DNA of 64,000 bases from GCA-2725625 sp964574215 (lineage in GTDB: Bacteria; Pseudomonadota; Alphaproteobacteria; Rhodospirillales; UBA2165): positions 10,141 to 74,140 of the forward strand of contig CAZNLR010000023.1 of the NCBI GenBank assembly GCA_964574215.1, in the 5' to 3' direction. Each line of letters begins with the position of its first letter. Position 1 is the stretch's first letter. The position numbers were made by a program, and so were the translations under genes. Below the pieces are notes generated by a model. That model was not told the origin of the DNA, searched no databases, and saw nothing but the letters and a program-made list of their open reading frames with translations. Positions 26,720 through 36,504 of the stretch are shown piece after piece.

Positions 26720-28126
26720 ATGGCGATCCAGTTTTACTTGAATGGCGAATTGCGCCAGGTTGCGTCGGTTGCGCCGACGACAACCGTGCTGGATTATCTC
26801 CGCGATCATGCCGGGCTGCCCGGCACCAAAGAAGGCTGCGCTGAAGGTGATTGTGGGGCTTGTACGATCGTTGTTGCCGATACCATCGACGGCAGGCCCG
26901 ATTATCAGGCGGTCAATTCCTGTTTACTGATGTTGCCTCAGTTGGACGGTAAACATGTCTTCACGGTGGAGGGCGTCGCCGACGCCAAGGGGCCACTCGA
27001 CCCGGTTCAAAGCGCCTTGGTCGAAAGCGACGGCACCCAATGCGGATTTTGCACGCCGGGATTCGTCATGTCGCTCTTCGCCCTGCGTCACAGTGAAGAG
27101 GAAATCACCGAAGACGTCATCCACGACGCACTGGCAGGAAATCTCTGCCGGTGCACCGGCTATCGGCCGATTGTCGAAGCGGCGCGGGACTCCTGCGGCG
27201 GGGTTGGGGACCCGAAACCGCTCGAAGCCGTTACGACAAACGATGCCTACAGTTTAGACGGCCAGATGTTTTTTGCGCCAAGCCGTTTTGAAGACATGAT
27301 TCAGATGTGCGCCGCTCATCCCGACGCCCATCTGCTGGGAGGCGGCACCGACCTTGGCATTCTGGTGAGCAAAGAACGCCAGCCGCTCGAGACCGTCATC
27401 CACACGGCACGGATACCTGAACTGAATATAATTGAAGAGGACGATTCCGCACTGACCTTGGGCGCAGCGGTGACCTATAGCCGGGCTCTGCCGTATATTG
27501 AGCGGCTTTATCCCTCTTTTGCCGCCATGATCAAACGGATCGGGTCCCGCCAGATTCGCAATGTCGGCACCATCGGAGGCAATATCGGCAATGCGTCGCC
27601 CATTGGTGATACGCCGCCTTGCCTGATCGCCCTTGATGCCACGCTGGTCTTGGCCTCGAAATCGGGTGAGCGGGATATTGCGATCGAGAATTTTTTTCTC
27701 GATTATCGGAAAACCGATCTCCGACCGGGTGAATTCATTAAATCGATCCGCATTCCCAAGCTCACAGAGGATCAGGAATTCCGCACGTATAAAATTTCCA
27801 AACGCTACGATCAGGATATCTCCGCGGTGATCGGCGCTTACCGTTTGGATATTTCCGGTGATACGGTAGCCGAGGCGCGCATTGTCTATGGCGGTATGGC
27901 GGCGACGCCAAAGCGCGCTCCGGCGTGTGAAGCGGCCCTATCCGGCCAAGTCTGGACCGTGGACAGTGCCGTCTCTGCGGCGGCAAAAGTGGGCGAGGAT
28001 TACGCCCCCATCAGCGATCATCGGGCGAGCAGGCAATACCGCCTGAAAATCGCCGGGAATTTATTTCTGCGGCTCTATCGGGATTTGTCCGGTGAAGATC
28101 AGGCCCTGGAAGTGATGGCATTATGA
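26720..28126 (+). CDS. xdhA: Xanthine dehydrogenase small subunit (2Fe-2S and FAD)
   Basis: Transfers electrons from the molybdenum subunit to NAD. It is 468 residues. The N-terminal plant-type ferredoxin cluster is in KEGCAEGDCGACTIVV, the second 2Fe-2S cluster in QCGFCTPGFVMSL and LCRCTGYRPI, and FAD binding in HLLGGGTDLGILV and IRNVGTIGGNIGNASPIGD. The FAD domain runs from about 190 to the end. Its stop overlaps the xdhB start by four bases. Confidence 0.96.
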   Translation: MAIQFYLNGELRQVASVAPTTTVLDYLRDHAGLPGTKEGCAEGDCGACTIVVADTIDGRPDYQAVNSCLLMLPQLDGKHVFTVEGVADAKGPLDPVQSALVESDGTQCGFCTPGFVMSLFALRHSEEEITEDVIHDALAGNLCRCTGYRPIVEAARDSCGGVGDPKPLEAVTTNDAYSLDGQMFFAPSRFEDMIQMCAAHPDAHLLGGGTDLGILVSKERQPLETVIHTARIPELNIIEEDDSALTLGAAVTYSRALPYIERLYPSFAAMIKRIGSRQIRNVGTIGGNIGNASPIGDTPPCLIALDATLVLASKSGERDIAIENFFLDYRKTDLRPGEFIKSIRIPKLTEDQEFRTYKISKRYDQDISAVIGAYRLDISGDTVAEARIVYGGMAATPKRAPACEAALSGQVWTVDSAVSAAAKVGEDYAPISDHRASRQYRLKIAGNLFLRLYRDLSGEDQALEVMAL

Positions 28127-30441
28127 TGGATGGACGTGCCGACATAGTGGGTGCAGCCCATGCCAATGTCCGCCACGACAGCGCCCGCAAGCATGTTACC
28201 GGTGAGGCGATTTATATCGATGATATGCCCAGCCTGCCCGGCACCTTGGAAACTGCCTTGGTCATCAGCCCGCATGCCCACGCCGCTGTCAAATCCATCC
28301 ACATTGAGAATGCTCTTGCCCAGTCCGGCGTCCGGGCTGTCCTGACGGCGGATGATGTTCCCGGTAAAAACGACATCGCGCCGATCTTCACCGATGAGCC
28401 GCTATTGGCCGATGCCGTTGCTGAATATGCCGGCCATCCGGTTGCCATCGTCGCCGCCGAAACTTTCGATCAGGCCTTGGCTGCGGCCCAGCTGGTGCAG
28501 GTCGATTATAAAGAATTGGCGCCGGTGCTGAAGATCGCCGAAGCGCTGAAGAAAAAGCAATTTACCTACAATCCACCGACCGTGGAACGGGGCGATCCAG
28601 ACGGCGCGCTTGCAAAAGCGGCGCATAGAATTTCCGGAGAGTTTGCCTGTGGCGGCCAGGATCATTTCTATCTCGAAGCCAATATTGCTTTGGCGGTACC
28701 GGCGGAAGATCAGGATATAACCGTCTATAGTTCGACCCAACATCCGACCGAAGTGCAGCACGGCGTCGCCCATGTGCTTGGTGTTCCCAGCAATGCCGTA
28801 ACCGTGGAAGTGCGCCGGATGGGGGGCGGCTTTGGCGGCAAGGAAAGTCAGCCGACCATCATCGCCGGTCTGGCCGCCCTGGTTGCCGCCAAGACCGGCA
28901 GGCCCGCCAAACTGCGCCTCCGCCGGGACGACGATATGATCGTTACCGGCAAGCGCCACGATTACGAATTCACCTATGATGTCGGTTTCGATGATGAGGG
29001 CCGCATCGACGGTATCGACATCGGGATGGCCATGCGGTCGGGCAATGTCGCTGACCTCAGCTCCGGCGTCATGGCCAGGACTCTTTGTCACGGTGATAAT
29101 TGCTACTATCTGCCGAATGTCCGGTTTCGCGGTTATCCCTGCAAAACCAATACGGTCTCCAACACCGCCTTCCGGGGGTTCGGCGGCCCGCAGGGCATGC
29201 TGGTGATTGAAACCATCCTGGAGCATATCGCGCATAATTTGGGCAAGTCCCTGGATGAATTGCGGGCGGTCAATTACTACGGTGTCGACGAACGAAACGT
29301 CACGCCATACGGCCAGACCGTGAGCGACAATATCATCGTCGAACTGGTGGAGCGCCTGACCCAGGAAATTGATTTCGAAGGCCGCCAGAATGCAATCGCC
29401 AAATTTAATTCTGAAAACGATATCCTCAAAAAAGGCATCGCCCTGATGCCGATCAAATTCGGCATTTCCTTCAACATGCCGGCCCTGAATCAAGCCGGTG
29501 CGCTGGTGCACGTTTATACCGACGGCAGCGTCCATTTAAACCACGGCGGCACGGAAATGGGTCAGGGCCTGTTCACCAAGGTTGCCCAAGTGGTGGCGAC
29601 GGTCTTTCAGATTGATATCGACAATATAAAGATTTCGTCGACGCGAACCGACAAGGTCCCCAACACGTCGGCGACGGCGGCGTCGGCCGGATCCGATCTC
29701 AATGGTATGGCGGCCTTTGACGCGGCGGACAAAATCAAAAAGCGCATGACCCGTATCGCGGCTTCCCATTTCGGCGTCGACGAGGCGGAAATCGAATTTA
29801 GGCAAAATTCAGTCTATGCCGGTAATCAGAGTCTGACCTTCGCCGAACTGGCGCAGAAAACCTGGCAAGAGCGGGAATCGCTGTCGGCGACAGGCTATTA
29901 TCAGACGCCGGATATTCACTGGGATCCCATATCCTGCACCGGCAGTCCTTTTTATTATTTCAGCTACGGTGTGGCCGTTTCCGAAGTTGTGATCGATACA
30001 CTGACCGGCGAATCCCGGACGCTGAAGACTGATATTCTGCAGGATTGTGGGAAATCTTTGAACCCGACGGTGGACTACGGGCAGATCGAGGGCGCCTTTA
30101 TTCAGGGTATGGGATGGCTGACATCGGAGGAACTGGTCTGGGATGATCGCGGACATCTTTTGACTCACGGGCCATCTACCTACAAAATTCCAGGAAGCAG
30201 GGATGTGCCGCCTGATTTTAATATTCATATCCTGGAGGACGCGCCAAACAGAGTACCGACAATTTTCAGATCAAAGGCAATTGGCGAGCCGCCGTTGATG
30301 TTGGCGATCTCGGTATGGCTGGCGATCAGGGATGCGGTAAGACGGTCAACGCCGGCAAGCCGCAAGTTTCCCAACCTGAATACGCCGGCAACGCCGGAAG
30401 CAATTTTGCGGGCAGTTGACGAGATGAGGGAAGGCGCCTAG
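28123..30441 (+). CDS. xdhB: Xanthine dehydrogenase large (molybdopterin) subunit
   Basis: Holds the molybdenum cofactor and oxidises hypoxanthine and xanthine to urate. It is 772 residues, the usual size. Conserved cofactor segments are RRMGGGFGGKESQ, AFRGFGGPQGM, TEMGQGLFTKVAQV and SATAASAGSDLNG. The catalytic Glu lies in KAIGEPPLML near residue 728. It is fused in regulation to xdhA and is followed by an ABC transporter. The usual xdhC maturation gene is not found next to it or elsewhere in the window. Confidence 0.96.
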   Translation: MMDGRADIVGAAHANVRHDSARKHVTGEAIYIDDMPSLPGTLETALVISPHAHAAVKSIHIENALAQSGVRAVLTADDVPGKNDIAPIFTDEPLLADAVAEYAGHPVAIVAAETFDQALAAAQLVQVDYKELAPVLKIAEALKKKQFTYNPPTVERGDPDGALAKAAHRISGEFACGGQDHFYLEANIALAVPAEDQDITVYSSTQHPTEVQHGVAHVLGVPSNAVTVEVRRMGGGFGGKESQPTIIAGLAALVAAKTGRPAKLRLRRDDDMIVTGKRHDYEFTYDVGFDDEGRIDGIDIGMAMRSGNVADLSSGVMARTLCHGDNCYYLPNVRFRGYPCKTNTVSNTAFRGFGGPQGMLVIETILEHIAHNLGKSLDELRAVNYYGVDERNVTPYGQTVSDNIIVELVERLTQEIDFEGRQNAIAKFNSENDILKKGIALMPIKFGISFNMPALNQAGALVHVYTDGSVHLNHGGTEMGQGLFTKVAQVVATVFQIDIDNIKISSTRTDKVPNTSATAASAGSDLNGMAAFDAADKIKKRMTRIAASHFGVDEAEIEFRQNSVYAGNQSLTFAELAQKTWQERESLSATGYYQTPDIHWDPISCTGSPFYYFSYGVAVSEVVIDTLTGESRTLKTDILQDCGKSLNPTVDYGQIEGAFIQGMGWLTSEELVWDDRGHLLTHGPSTYKIPGSRDVPPDFNIHILEDAPNRVPTIFRSKAIGEPPLMLAISVWLAIRDAVRRSTPASRKFPNLNTPATPEAILRAVDEMREGA

Positions 30442-30455
30442 AGGTGGAACAAAAT

Positions 30456-32009
30456 ATGACGGAAACACCGCGTTTGGAATTGATCGGGATTACCAAGGCC
30501 TATCCCGGTGTTATCGCCAACAATGACGTAAGCCTTAAAATCATGCCGGGTGAAATCCATGCGCTGCTGGGAGAAAACGGCGCTGGCAAAAGCACCCTGG
30601 TTAAATTCATTTACGGCGTGCAGAAGGCCGATTCCGGCATCCTCAAATGGCAGGGCCAGGAGATGCATATCCACAATCCCAATGCCGCCCGCAAACTCGG
30701 TATTGGCATGGTCTTTCAGCACTTTTCTCTGTTTGACGCCATGACGGTTGAGGAAAATATTGCCATCGGCATTTCGCCGGAACTTGCCAAGGGCGACCTC
30801 AATCTGCGAATCCGCGAAGTTTCCCAGAAATATGGCCTGCCCCTTGATCCGGACCGATTTGTCCATACGTTGTCGGTGGGCGAAAAGCAGCGCATCGAGG
30901 TTGTTCGTTGCTTGCTGCAGGATCCGAAGCTGCTGATCATGGACGAGCCGACCTCGGTATTGACACCGCAAGAGGTGGAGGAACTGTTCAAGACCCTCAA
31001 GCGGCTGTCGGAAGAAGGCGTATCGATCCTCTATATCAGCCACAAGCTCCAGGAAATCAAAGACCTCTGTCACGTGGCGACCATCATGCGCATGGGCGAG
31101 GTCGTTGACGATTGTATTCCCTCCGAAGAATCACCCCGCAGCATGGCCGAAATGATGATGGGCGAAAATCTGGTCAGTCCGGAAAGACCGGAAAAAGCCG
31201 GTGACGGCGCCCCCCACCTGGTTGTGAAAAACCTCAACCGGGCTTCTACACATCAGCATGGCGTCGATCTCAAGGATATCAGTTTTGAAGTCCGCACCGG
31301 CGAAATCCTCGGCATCGCCGGCATCGCCGGCAACGGTCAAATCGAACTGATGGAAATCCTGAGTGGCGAGGTCCTGCTGGACGATCCTGGCACCGTATAT
31401 ATCGGCAACGAACCGGTGGGAAAATCGGGGCCCAAGGAACGACGTTCCGCGGGCATGGGTTTTGTTCCGGAGGAACGTCTTGGCCATGGCGCCGTGCCTG
31501 AAATGACCTTGTGGGAGAACGGCTTTCTATCGGGCTCTCGGAGCATGGGGTTGGTATCTAACGGCTTCATCAAAATCCCCGATTCGGTGCAATATGCCGC
31601 CAATATCGTTGACGAATTCAACGTCAAGACGCCGGGGGTCGAACACACGGCGGCAAGTCTATCGGGCGGCAATCTGCAGAAATTTATATTTGGCCGTGAA
31701 ATTCTCCAAAGTCCGGGCGTGTTTGTCGCCTTGCAACCGACCTGGGGTGTTGATGCTGGTTCCGCAGCTTCAATCCGTCAGGCCTTGCTGGATATAGCGG
31801 CCAATGACGCCGCCGTACTGGTGATCTCCCAGGATTTGGAAGAATTGTTCGAAATCTCTGATCAGATTGCCGTTATTTGCGAAGGCCGATTGTCGGCGGC
31901 GCGTCCGGCCGATCAACTAACCGTCGAGGAAATCGGTCTTCTGATGGCGGGTATAGACGGGAGCTCTCAGGAGAGCGCCGACAATACGGGGGAGGCTCAT
32001 GCTCATTAG
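30456..32009 (+). CDS. Purine nucleoside ABC transporter, duplicated ATP-binding protein
   Basis: A 517-residue protein with two ABC cassettes, as in sugar- and BMP-type nucleoside importers. The first has Walker A LLGENGAGKSTL, signature LSVGEKQRIEV and Walker B LLIMDEPTSVL. The second is degenerate: GIAGIAGNGQIEL in place of Walker A, signature LSGGNLQKFI, and ALQPTWGVD replacing Walker B, as usual for this family. I chose ATG at 30456 because GAGGTGG lies nine bases upstream; a GTG at 30444 would add four residues. It starts 14 bp after xdhB, so it is likely cotranscribed with purine oxidation genes. Confidence 0.92.
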   Translation: MTETPRLELIGITKAYPGVIANNDVSLKIMPGEIHALLGENGAGKSTLVKFIYGVQKADSGILKWQGQEMHIHNPNAARKLGIGMVFQHFSLFDAMTVEENIAIGISPELAKGDLNLRIREVSQKYGLPLDPDRFVHTLSVGEKQRIEVVRCLLQDPKLLIMDEPTSVLTPQEVEELFKTLKRLSEEGVSILYISHKLQEIKDLCHVATIMRMGEVVDDCIPSEESPRSMAEMMMGENLVSPERPEKAGDGAPHLVVKNLNRASTHQHGVDLKDISFEVRTGEILGIAGIAGNGQIELMEILSGEVLLDDPGTVYIGNEPVGKSGPKERRSAGMGFVPEERLGHGAVPEMTLWENGFLSGSRSMGLVSNGFIKIPDSVQYAANIVDEFNVKTPGVEHTAASLSGGNLQKFIFGREILQSPGVFVALQPTWGVDAGSAASIRQALLDIAANDAAVLVISQDLEELFEISDQIAVICEGRLSAARPADQLTVEEIGLLMAGIDGSSQESADNTGEAHAH

Positions 32010-33087
32010 ACTGGAACTTCGGGGTGAAATGTCCCGCTCGATGATTTATTGGTCGCCGATCTTCGCCGTCATTCTTACTTTTATCGCCGGCACGATTATG
32101 TTTGCCGTTTTGGGAGTCGATCCCGTTTCCGCCATCCGCACGTTTTTTATCGATCCTCTAACGACAATTGATGGATTCGCCGAGCTTTTCGTCAAGGCGA
32201 CGCCGTTGGTTCTTATCGCCGTCGGCCTTTCCTTCGGCTTTCAAGCCAACGTCTGGAACATTGGCGCTGAGGGGCAATTGACCATCGGTGCGCTGGCCGG
32301 GGGCGGCATAGCGCTGGCGTTTTTTAATGTCGATTCACCGTTGCTGCTGCCGGGCATGATTGTTGCCGGTATCCTGGGTGGCATGGCTTGGGCGGCTATT
32401 CCGGCGTTTCTGAAGACTAAGTATGACACCAATGAAATTCTTACCAGCCTGATGCTGACCTATGTCGGATTGCTGGTTCTGAGCTATCTGATTCACGGAC
32501 CATGGAAAGATCCTGAAGGTCAGAATTTCCCTGAATCCAGATTGTTCCACGAAGCGGCGGTCATTCCGATCATATTAGAAGAAACCCGCCTTCACCTTGG
32601 ATGGATGATGGCTCTTTTTGGTGTCGTCCTCGCCTGGATCGTCATAACGCGCCATATTATCGGCTTCCAAATTCGTGTGATCGGCATGGCGCCGATGGCG
32701 GCAAGCTTCGCCGGCTTCAAGGAGAAACACATTATTTGGCTGACGCTGATGCTCAGCGGTGGTGCGGCCGGTCTCGCCGGGGTAATTGAAGTTGCCGGTC
32801 CGATTGGACAGATCGTCCCCGTCATCTCGCCGGGATACGGTTTTACGGCGATTATTGTCGCCTTTTTGGGCCGATTGCACCCGCTAGGCTGCCTGTTGGC
32901 CGGTCTCCTCATGGCCTTAACCTATCTAGGCGGTGAAAATGCGCAGATTGAGCTAAATTTGCCCAATGCCGTTACCGGTGTGTTCCAGGGCATGTTGCTG
33001 TTCTTTTTACTGGCGAGCGATGTTTTGGTGCGCTACCGCATCCGTTTCGGTGCCAGCAAGGCAACGACGGTAAAGGAGGGCGCCTAG
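31999..33087 (+). CDS. ABC transporter permease (BMP-type nucleoside family), first subunit
   Basis: A 362-residue inner-membrane permease of the BPD_transp_2 family, with about nine hydrophobic segments. FGFQANVWNIGAEGQLTIGALAGGG is the conserved loop of this family. It overlaps the end of the ATPase gene by 11 bases and abuts the second permease gene. It pairs with that permease to form the channel for a purine or nucleoside. Confidence 0.92.
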   Translation: MLIRLELRGEMSRSMIYWSPIFAVILTFIAGTIMFAVLGVDPVSAIRTFFIDPLTTIDGFAELFVKATPLVLIAVGLSFGFQANVWNIGAEGQLTIGALAGGGIALAFFNVDSPLLLPGMIVAGILGGMAWAAIPAFLKTKYDTNEILTSLMLTYVGLLVLSYLIHGPWKDPEGQNFPESRLFHEAAVIPIILEETRLHLGWMMALFGVVLAWIVITRHIIGFQIRVIGMAPMAASFAGFKEKHIIWLTLMLSGGAAGLAGVIEVAGPIGQIVPVISPGYGFTAIIVAFLGRLHPLGCLLAGLLMALTYLGGENAQIELNLPNAVTGVFQGMLLFFLLASDVLVRYRIRFGASKATTVKEGA

Positions 33088-34014
33088 ATGTTTCCTGATT
33101 GGCTAATTCCCGCTCTCTTGACAATTATTACCGCGTCGACGCCTTTGGTTTTTGCCGCGGTCGGCGAAGTCGTGGTCGAGAAATCCGGCGTTCTCAATCT
33201 CGGTGTTGAAGGTATGATGATCGTTGGTGCGATTTCCGCTTTCGCCATCGGCGTTTCTACCGGCAACGCCGCGCTGGCCATCGTCGGCGGCGCTTTGGCC
33301 GGGGCCGGAGTGGCGTTTATTTTCGGTTTTCTGACACTTTATCTGTTATCCAATCAGGTGGCGACCGGCTTGGCGTTGACCATATTCGGCCTCGGTTTCA
33401 GCGCCCTGTTGGGCCATGGATTTGTCGGCAAGACCTTTCCCGGTCTGCCCAAAATTGAAATTCCTTTCTTAACCGATATCCCCGTCATTGGACCGCTTTT
33501 TTTCAATCACGATATTTTGGTCTATCTGTCGGTTCTTGTGGTCATCGCGGTGACCTGGGTTCTGAACAAGTCGCGGACGGGATTGTTAATCCGAGCGGTT
33601 GGCGAAAATCACCATGCGGCTCATTCCATCGGGTATTCGGTCAACGGCATCCGGATGGCCTGCGTTCTGTTTGGCGGCGCCATGGCCGGATTGGGCGGCG
33701 CGTATCTTTCTCTCGCTTACACACCTTTGTGGGTGGAAAACATGACGGCGGGCCGGGGCTGGATCGCTTTGGCGCTGGTGGTATTCGCCTCCTGGAAGGC
33801 TTGGCGGGCGTTTTTCGGCGCTTACCTGTTCGGCGGATTGACCATAATTCAATTGCATGCGCAGGGGTTGGGCGTTGAAATCGCCCCGCAATTCCTTTCC
33901 ATGCTTCCTTATCTTGCGACCGTGGTGGTTCTTGTGCTGATATCACGAGATAGTGCACGGGCGAGACTAAATGCTCCGGCGTGTTTGGGCCGGAGTTTCC
34001 ACGCATCTGGTTAA
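33088..34014 (+). CDS. ABC transporter permease (BMP-type nucleoside family), second subunit
   Basis: A 308-residue membrane protein of the same permease family. VVEKSGVLNLGVEGMMIVGA is the matching conserved loop and RAVGENHHAAHSIGYSVNGIR lies in the cytoplasmic coupling region. It starts at the base after the previous stop, with AAGGAGG in the leader, and is followed 30 bp later by the binding protein gene. Confidence 0.92.
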   Translation: MFPDWLIPALLTIITASTPLVFAAVGEVVVEKSGVLNLGVEGMMIVGAISAFAIGVSTGNAALAIVGGALAGAGVAFIFGFLTLYLLSNQVATGLALTIFGLGFSALLGHGFVGKTFPGLPKIEIPFLTDIPVIGPLFFNHDILVYLSVLVVIAVTWVLNKSRTGLLIRAVGENHHAAHSIGYSVNGIRMACVLFGGAMAGLGGAYLSLAYTPLWVENMTAGRGWIALALVVFASWKAWRAFFGAYLFGGLTIIQLHAQGLGVEIAPQFLSMLPYLATVVVLVLISRDSARARLNAPACLGRSFHASG

Positions 34015-34044
34015 TCAAGTTCACGTCAACATTTGGAGGAAACT

Positions 34045-35124
34045 ATGAAAACAAAAAAATTATTACTCGGGGCGCTATTGTCGGCAGCGATGGTTGTCGG
34101 CGCGTCGGCCGGTCAGGCAGCGGACAAAACAAAAGTCGGGTTTGTTTATGTCGGACCGATTGGCGACCACGGCTGGTCTTATCAGCACAACCAGGGCCGT
34201 CTGGCAGTGGCCAGGACATTTGGTGATGAAGTGAAAACCACTTATGTCGAAAGCGTGCCGGAAGGCGCCGATGCGGCGCGGGTTATCACCAAGCTCGCCC
34301 GCTCCGGCCACAATTTGATTTTCACCACGTCTTTCGGTTATATGAACCCGACCTTGAAGGTCGCCAAGCGCTTTCCCAAGGTTAGATTCGAGCATGCAAC
34401 CGGTTTCAAGCGGGCCAAAAACGTTTCGACCTATTCGGCTCGGTTCTATGAAGGCCGCCACGTCGTCGGTTTGATCGCTGGTAAAATGACCAAATCCAAC
34501 GTGCTGGGTTATGTCGCCTCCTTCCCGATCCCGGAAGTGATTCGCGGTATCAATGCGACCATCATCGCCGCTCGTTCCGTCAATCCGAACATCAAAATCA
34601 AGGTCGTCTGGGTATCTTCCTGGTTTGATCCGGGTAAGGAAGCAGATGCGGCCAAAACGTTGATTGACCAGGGCGCTGACATCATTTTGCAGCACACCGA
34701 TTCACCCGCTCCCCTGCAGCAAGCCCAGAAGCGCGGTGTTTGGGCTGTCGGCCAGGCGTCCGACATGGTGACCTTCGGTCCGAAAGCACAGCTCACGGCA
34801 ATTATCGACAACTGGAATGCCTATTACATCCAACGCACCAAAGCGGTGATGAACGGCACCTGGAAGTCACAGGATGTCTGGGGTGGCTTCAAGAGCGGCA
34901 TGGTTCAACTGGCGCCTTATAATAAAGCCATTCCGGCCAATGTCGTCGCCATGGCGGAAAAGGCTAGGGAAGGACTGTTCAACGGGACGGTCCACGCTTT
35001 TGCCGGTCCCATCAAGGATCAAAGCGGCAAGGTCGTTGTGCCGGCGGGCCAGAACGCCAGCGATAAAATGCTGGCCGGCATGAACTTCTATGTCGAAGGC
35101 GTCGACGGCACCATTCCGAAGTAA
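34045..35124 (+). CDS. BMP-family substrate-binding protein (purine nucleoside ABC transporter)
   Basis: A periplasmic binding protein of 359 residues. The ATG at 34045 has a GGAGG box eight bases upstream; a longer TTG start would use that box as coding sequence. The signal peptide is KTKKLLLGALLSAAMVVG ending ASAGQAA, of the Sec type with no lipobox. The mature part has VGFVYVGPIGDHGWSYQHN at its start, the BMP/PnrA ligand motif. The context (xanthine dehydrogenase, guanine and adenine deaminases) points to a purine or nucleoside ligand. A strong hairpin follows the stop. Confidence 0.92.
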   Translation: MKTKKLLLGALLSAAMVVGASAGQAADKTKVGFVYVGPIGDHGWSYQHNQGRLAVARTFGDEVKTTYVESVPEGADAARVITKLARSGHNLIFTTSFGYMNPTLKVAKRFPKVRFEHATGFKRAKNVSTYSARFYEGRHVVGLIAGKMTKSNVLGYVASFPIPEVIRGINATIIAARSVNPNIKIKVVWVSSWFDPGKEADAAKTLIDQGADIILQHTDSPAPLQQAQKRGVWAVGQASDMVTFGPKAQLTAIIDNWNAYYIQRTKAVMNGTWKSQDVWGGFKSGMVQLAPYNKAIPANVVAMAEKAREGLFNGTVHAFAGPIKDQSGKVVVPAGQNASDKMLAGMNFYVEGVDGTIPK

Positions 35125-35137
35125 ACAAAATTAATAT

Positions 35138-35167
35138 TGGGGCCCCGGTCTAAATACCGGGACCCCA
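35138..35167 (+). terminator. Hairpin between the binding-protein gene and guaD
   Basis: TGGGGCCCCGGT and ACCGGGACCCCA pair as a long stem with one mismatch and a short loop. No clear T run follows, so it more likely gives partial termination or stabilises the abundant upstream message than stops transcription fully. Confidence 0.6.
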
Positions 35168-35199
35168 GTATGCCAAAAACAGTGATGTAACATAATAAA

Positions 35200-36504
35200 A
35201 TGTCAGATAAGCCTGACATAAAGGGTGCACTCACCCTCAAGGGACGGGTTCTGACCTTCAATCAAGGTCCTGAACAGTATGACTATTGGGAGAATGGCTA
35301 CGTCGTTGTTAAGGACGGTTATATTACTGCCGCCGGCGACTCCGCAGAATTGGAACCTTACAACGGCTCCACCATTGTCGACTATGGCGACGATTTGATC
35401 CTGCCGGGTTTTATCGACGGCCACGTGCATTATCCTCAAATGGGCGTGATTGCCTCCTATGGCACGAAACTCCTGGACTGGCTCAATACCTATACCTTTC
35501 CTGAAGAAGCCAAATTTTCAGATCCGGAATTTGCTGCCGCAACGGCACGGTTTTTTTTGGCGGAGTCGGTAAAGAACGGTTTCACGACGTCGGCAGTCTT
35601 TTGCACCGCCCACCCACAATCGGTCGACGCCTATTTCGGTGAAGCTGCGAAACTCGGACTTCGGACGATTGCCGGTAAAGTACTGATGGATCGTCATGGG
35701 CCGGACAATCTCTGTGATACCGCAAAAACCGGATACGATCAGTCGAAATCCCTGATCGAAAAATGGCACGGTAAAGGCCGCAACCTGTATGCGATTACGC
35801 CGCGTTTCGCGCCGACCTCAACACCGGAACAACTGGAAATGGCGGGAGCGCTTTTTCGGGAATCGGACGGCGTCTACGTTCAATCCCATGTCGCCGAGAA
35901 TGTGACCGAGATCGAATGGGTCGCCGAACTGTTTCCAGAGGCCGATTCATACCTTGATGTCTATCATCGGTTCGGCCTGTTGGGCGAAAGGACACTCTAT
36001 GGTCACGGCATTCATTTCTCGGATTCGGATATTGGCATGGCGGCGGCAAGCGGCGTCTCCATTGTTCATTGCCCGACCTCCAACCTGTTTTTAGGCAGCG
36101 GTCTGTTTGAATATCACAAATTGCAGGCCGCCGGAATCGATGTGGCGCTCGGGACGGATGTCGGCGGCGGCACCTCGCTCTCGCCTTTCGCCACCGTCAA
36201 AGCGGCCTACGAAATTGCCCAATTCCGCGAAGCTTCGCTGTCGCCGTTTGAGGCTTTCTATTCACTGACACTCGGCGGCGCGAAGGCTCTAAAGCTGGAT
36301 GACAAGATCGGCAGGATTGCGCCCGGATACGAAGCCGATCTGACCGTGGTTGACTTGAACTCAACCGATATCGTCCGGCATCGAATGGACAATGCAGATA
36401 GTCTCTCCGCCGCTTTGTTCGCACAAATAATTCTTAGCGACGACCGGGCCATTCGGGCGGTCTACGCCAACGGAAAATCCATTTACGAAAGCTACCATCA
36501 ATGA
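35200..36504 (+). CDS. guaD: Guanine deaminase
   Basis: Converts guanine to xanthine, feeding xanthine dehydrogenase. It is a 434-residue amidohydrolase. The zinc motif GFIDGHVHYPQ, the guanine-binding ALGTDVGGGTSLSPF with catalytic Asp, HVAENVTEIEWV and LYGHGIHFSD are those of bacterial and eukaryotic guanine deaminases. It follows the transporter genes, and the next gene's ATG overlaps its TGA. Confidence 0.95.
   Translation: MSDKPDIKGALTLKGRVLTFNQGPEQYDYWENGYVVVKDGYITAAGDSAELEPYNGSTIVDYGDDLILPGFIDGHVHYPQMGVIASYGTKLLDWLNTYTFPEEAKFSDPEFAAATARFFLAESVKNGFTTSAVFCTAHPQSVDAYFGEAAKLGLRTIAGKVLMDRHGPDNLCDTAKTGYDQSKSLIEKWHGKGRNLYAITPRFAPTSTPEQLEMAGALFRESDGVYVQSHVAENVTEIEWVAELFPEADSYLDVYHRFGLLGERTLYGHGIHFSDSDIGMAAASGVSIVHCPTSNLFLGSGLFEYHKLQAAGIDVALGTDVGGGTSLSPFATVKAAYEIAQFREASLSPFEAFYSLTLGGAKALKLDDKIGRIAPGYEADLTVVDLNSTDIVRHRMDNADSLSAALFAQIILSDDRAIRAVYANGKSIYESYHQ

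Noticed and set aside
28402..29535. 377-codon minus-strand frame inside xdhB
   Set aside because: It is opposite a well-conserved molybdenum enzyme gene and carries no signal of its own.
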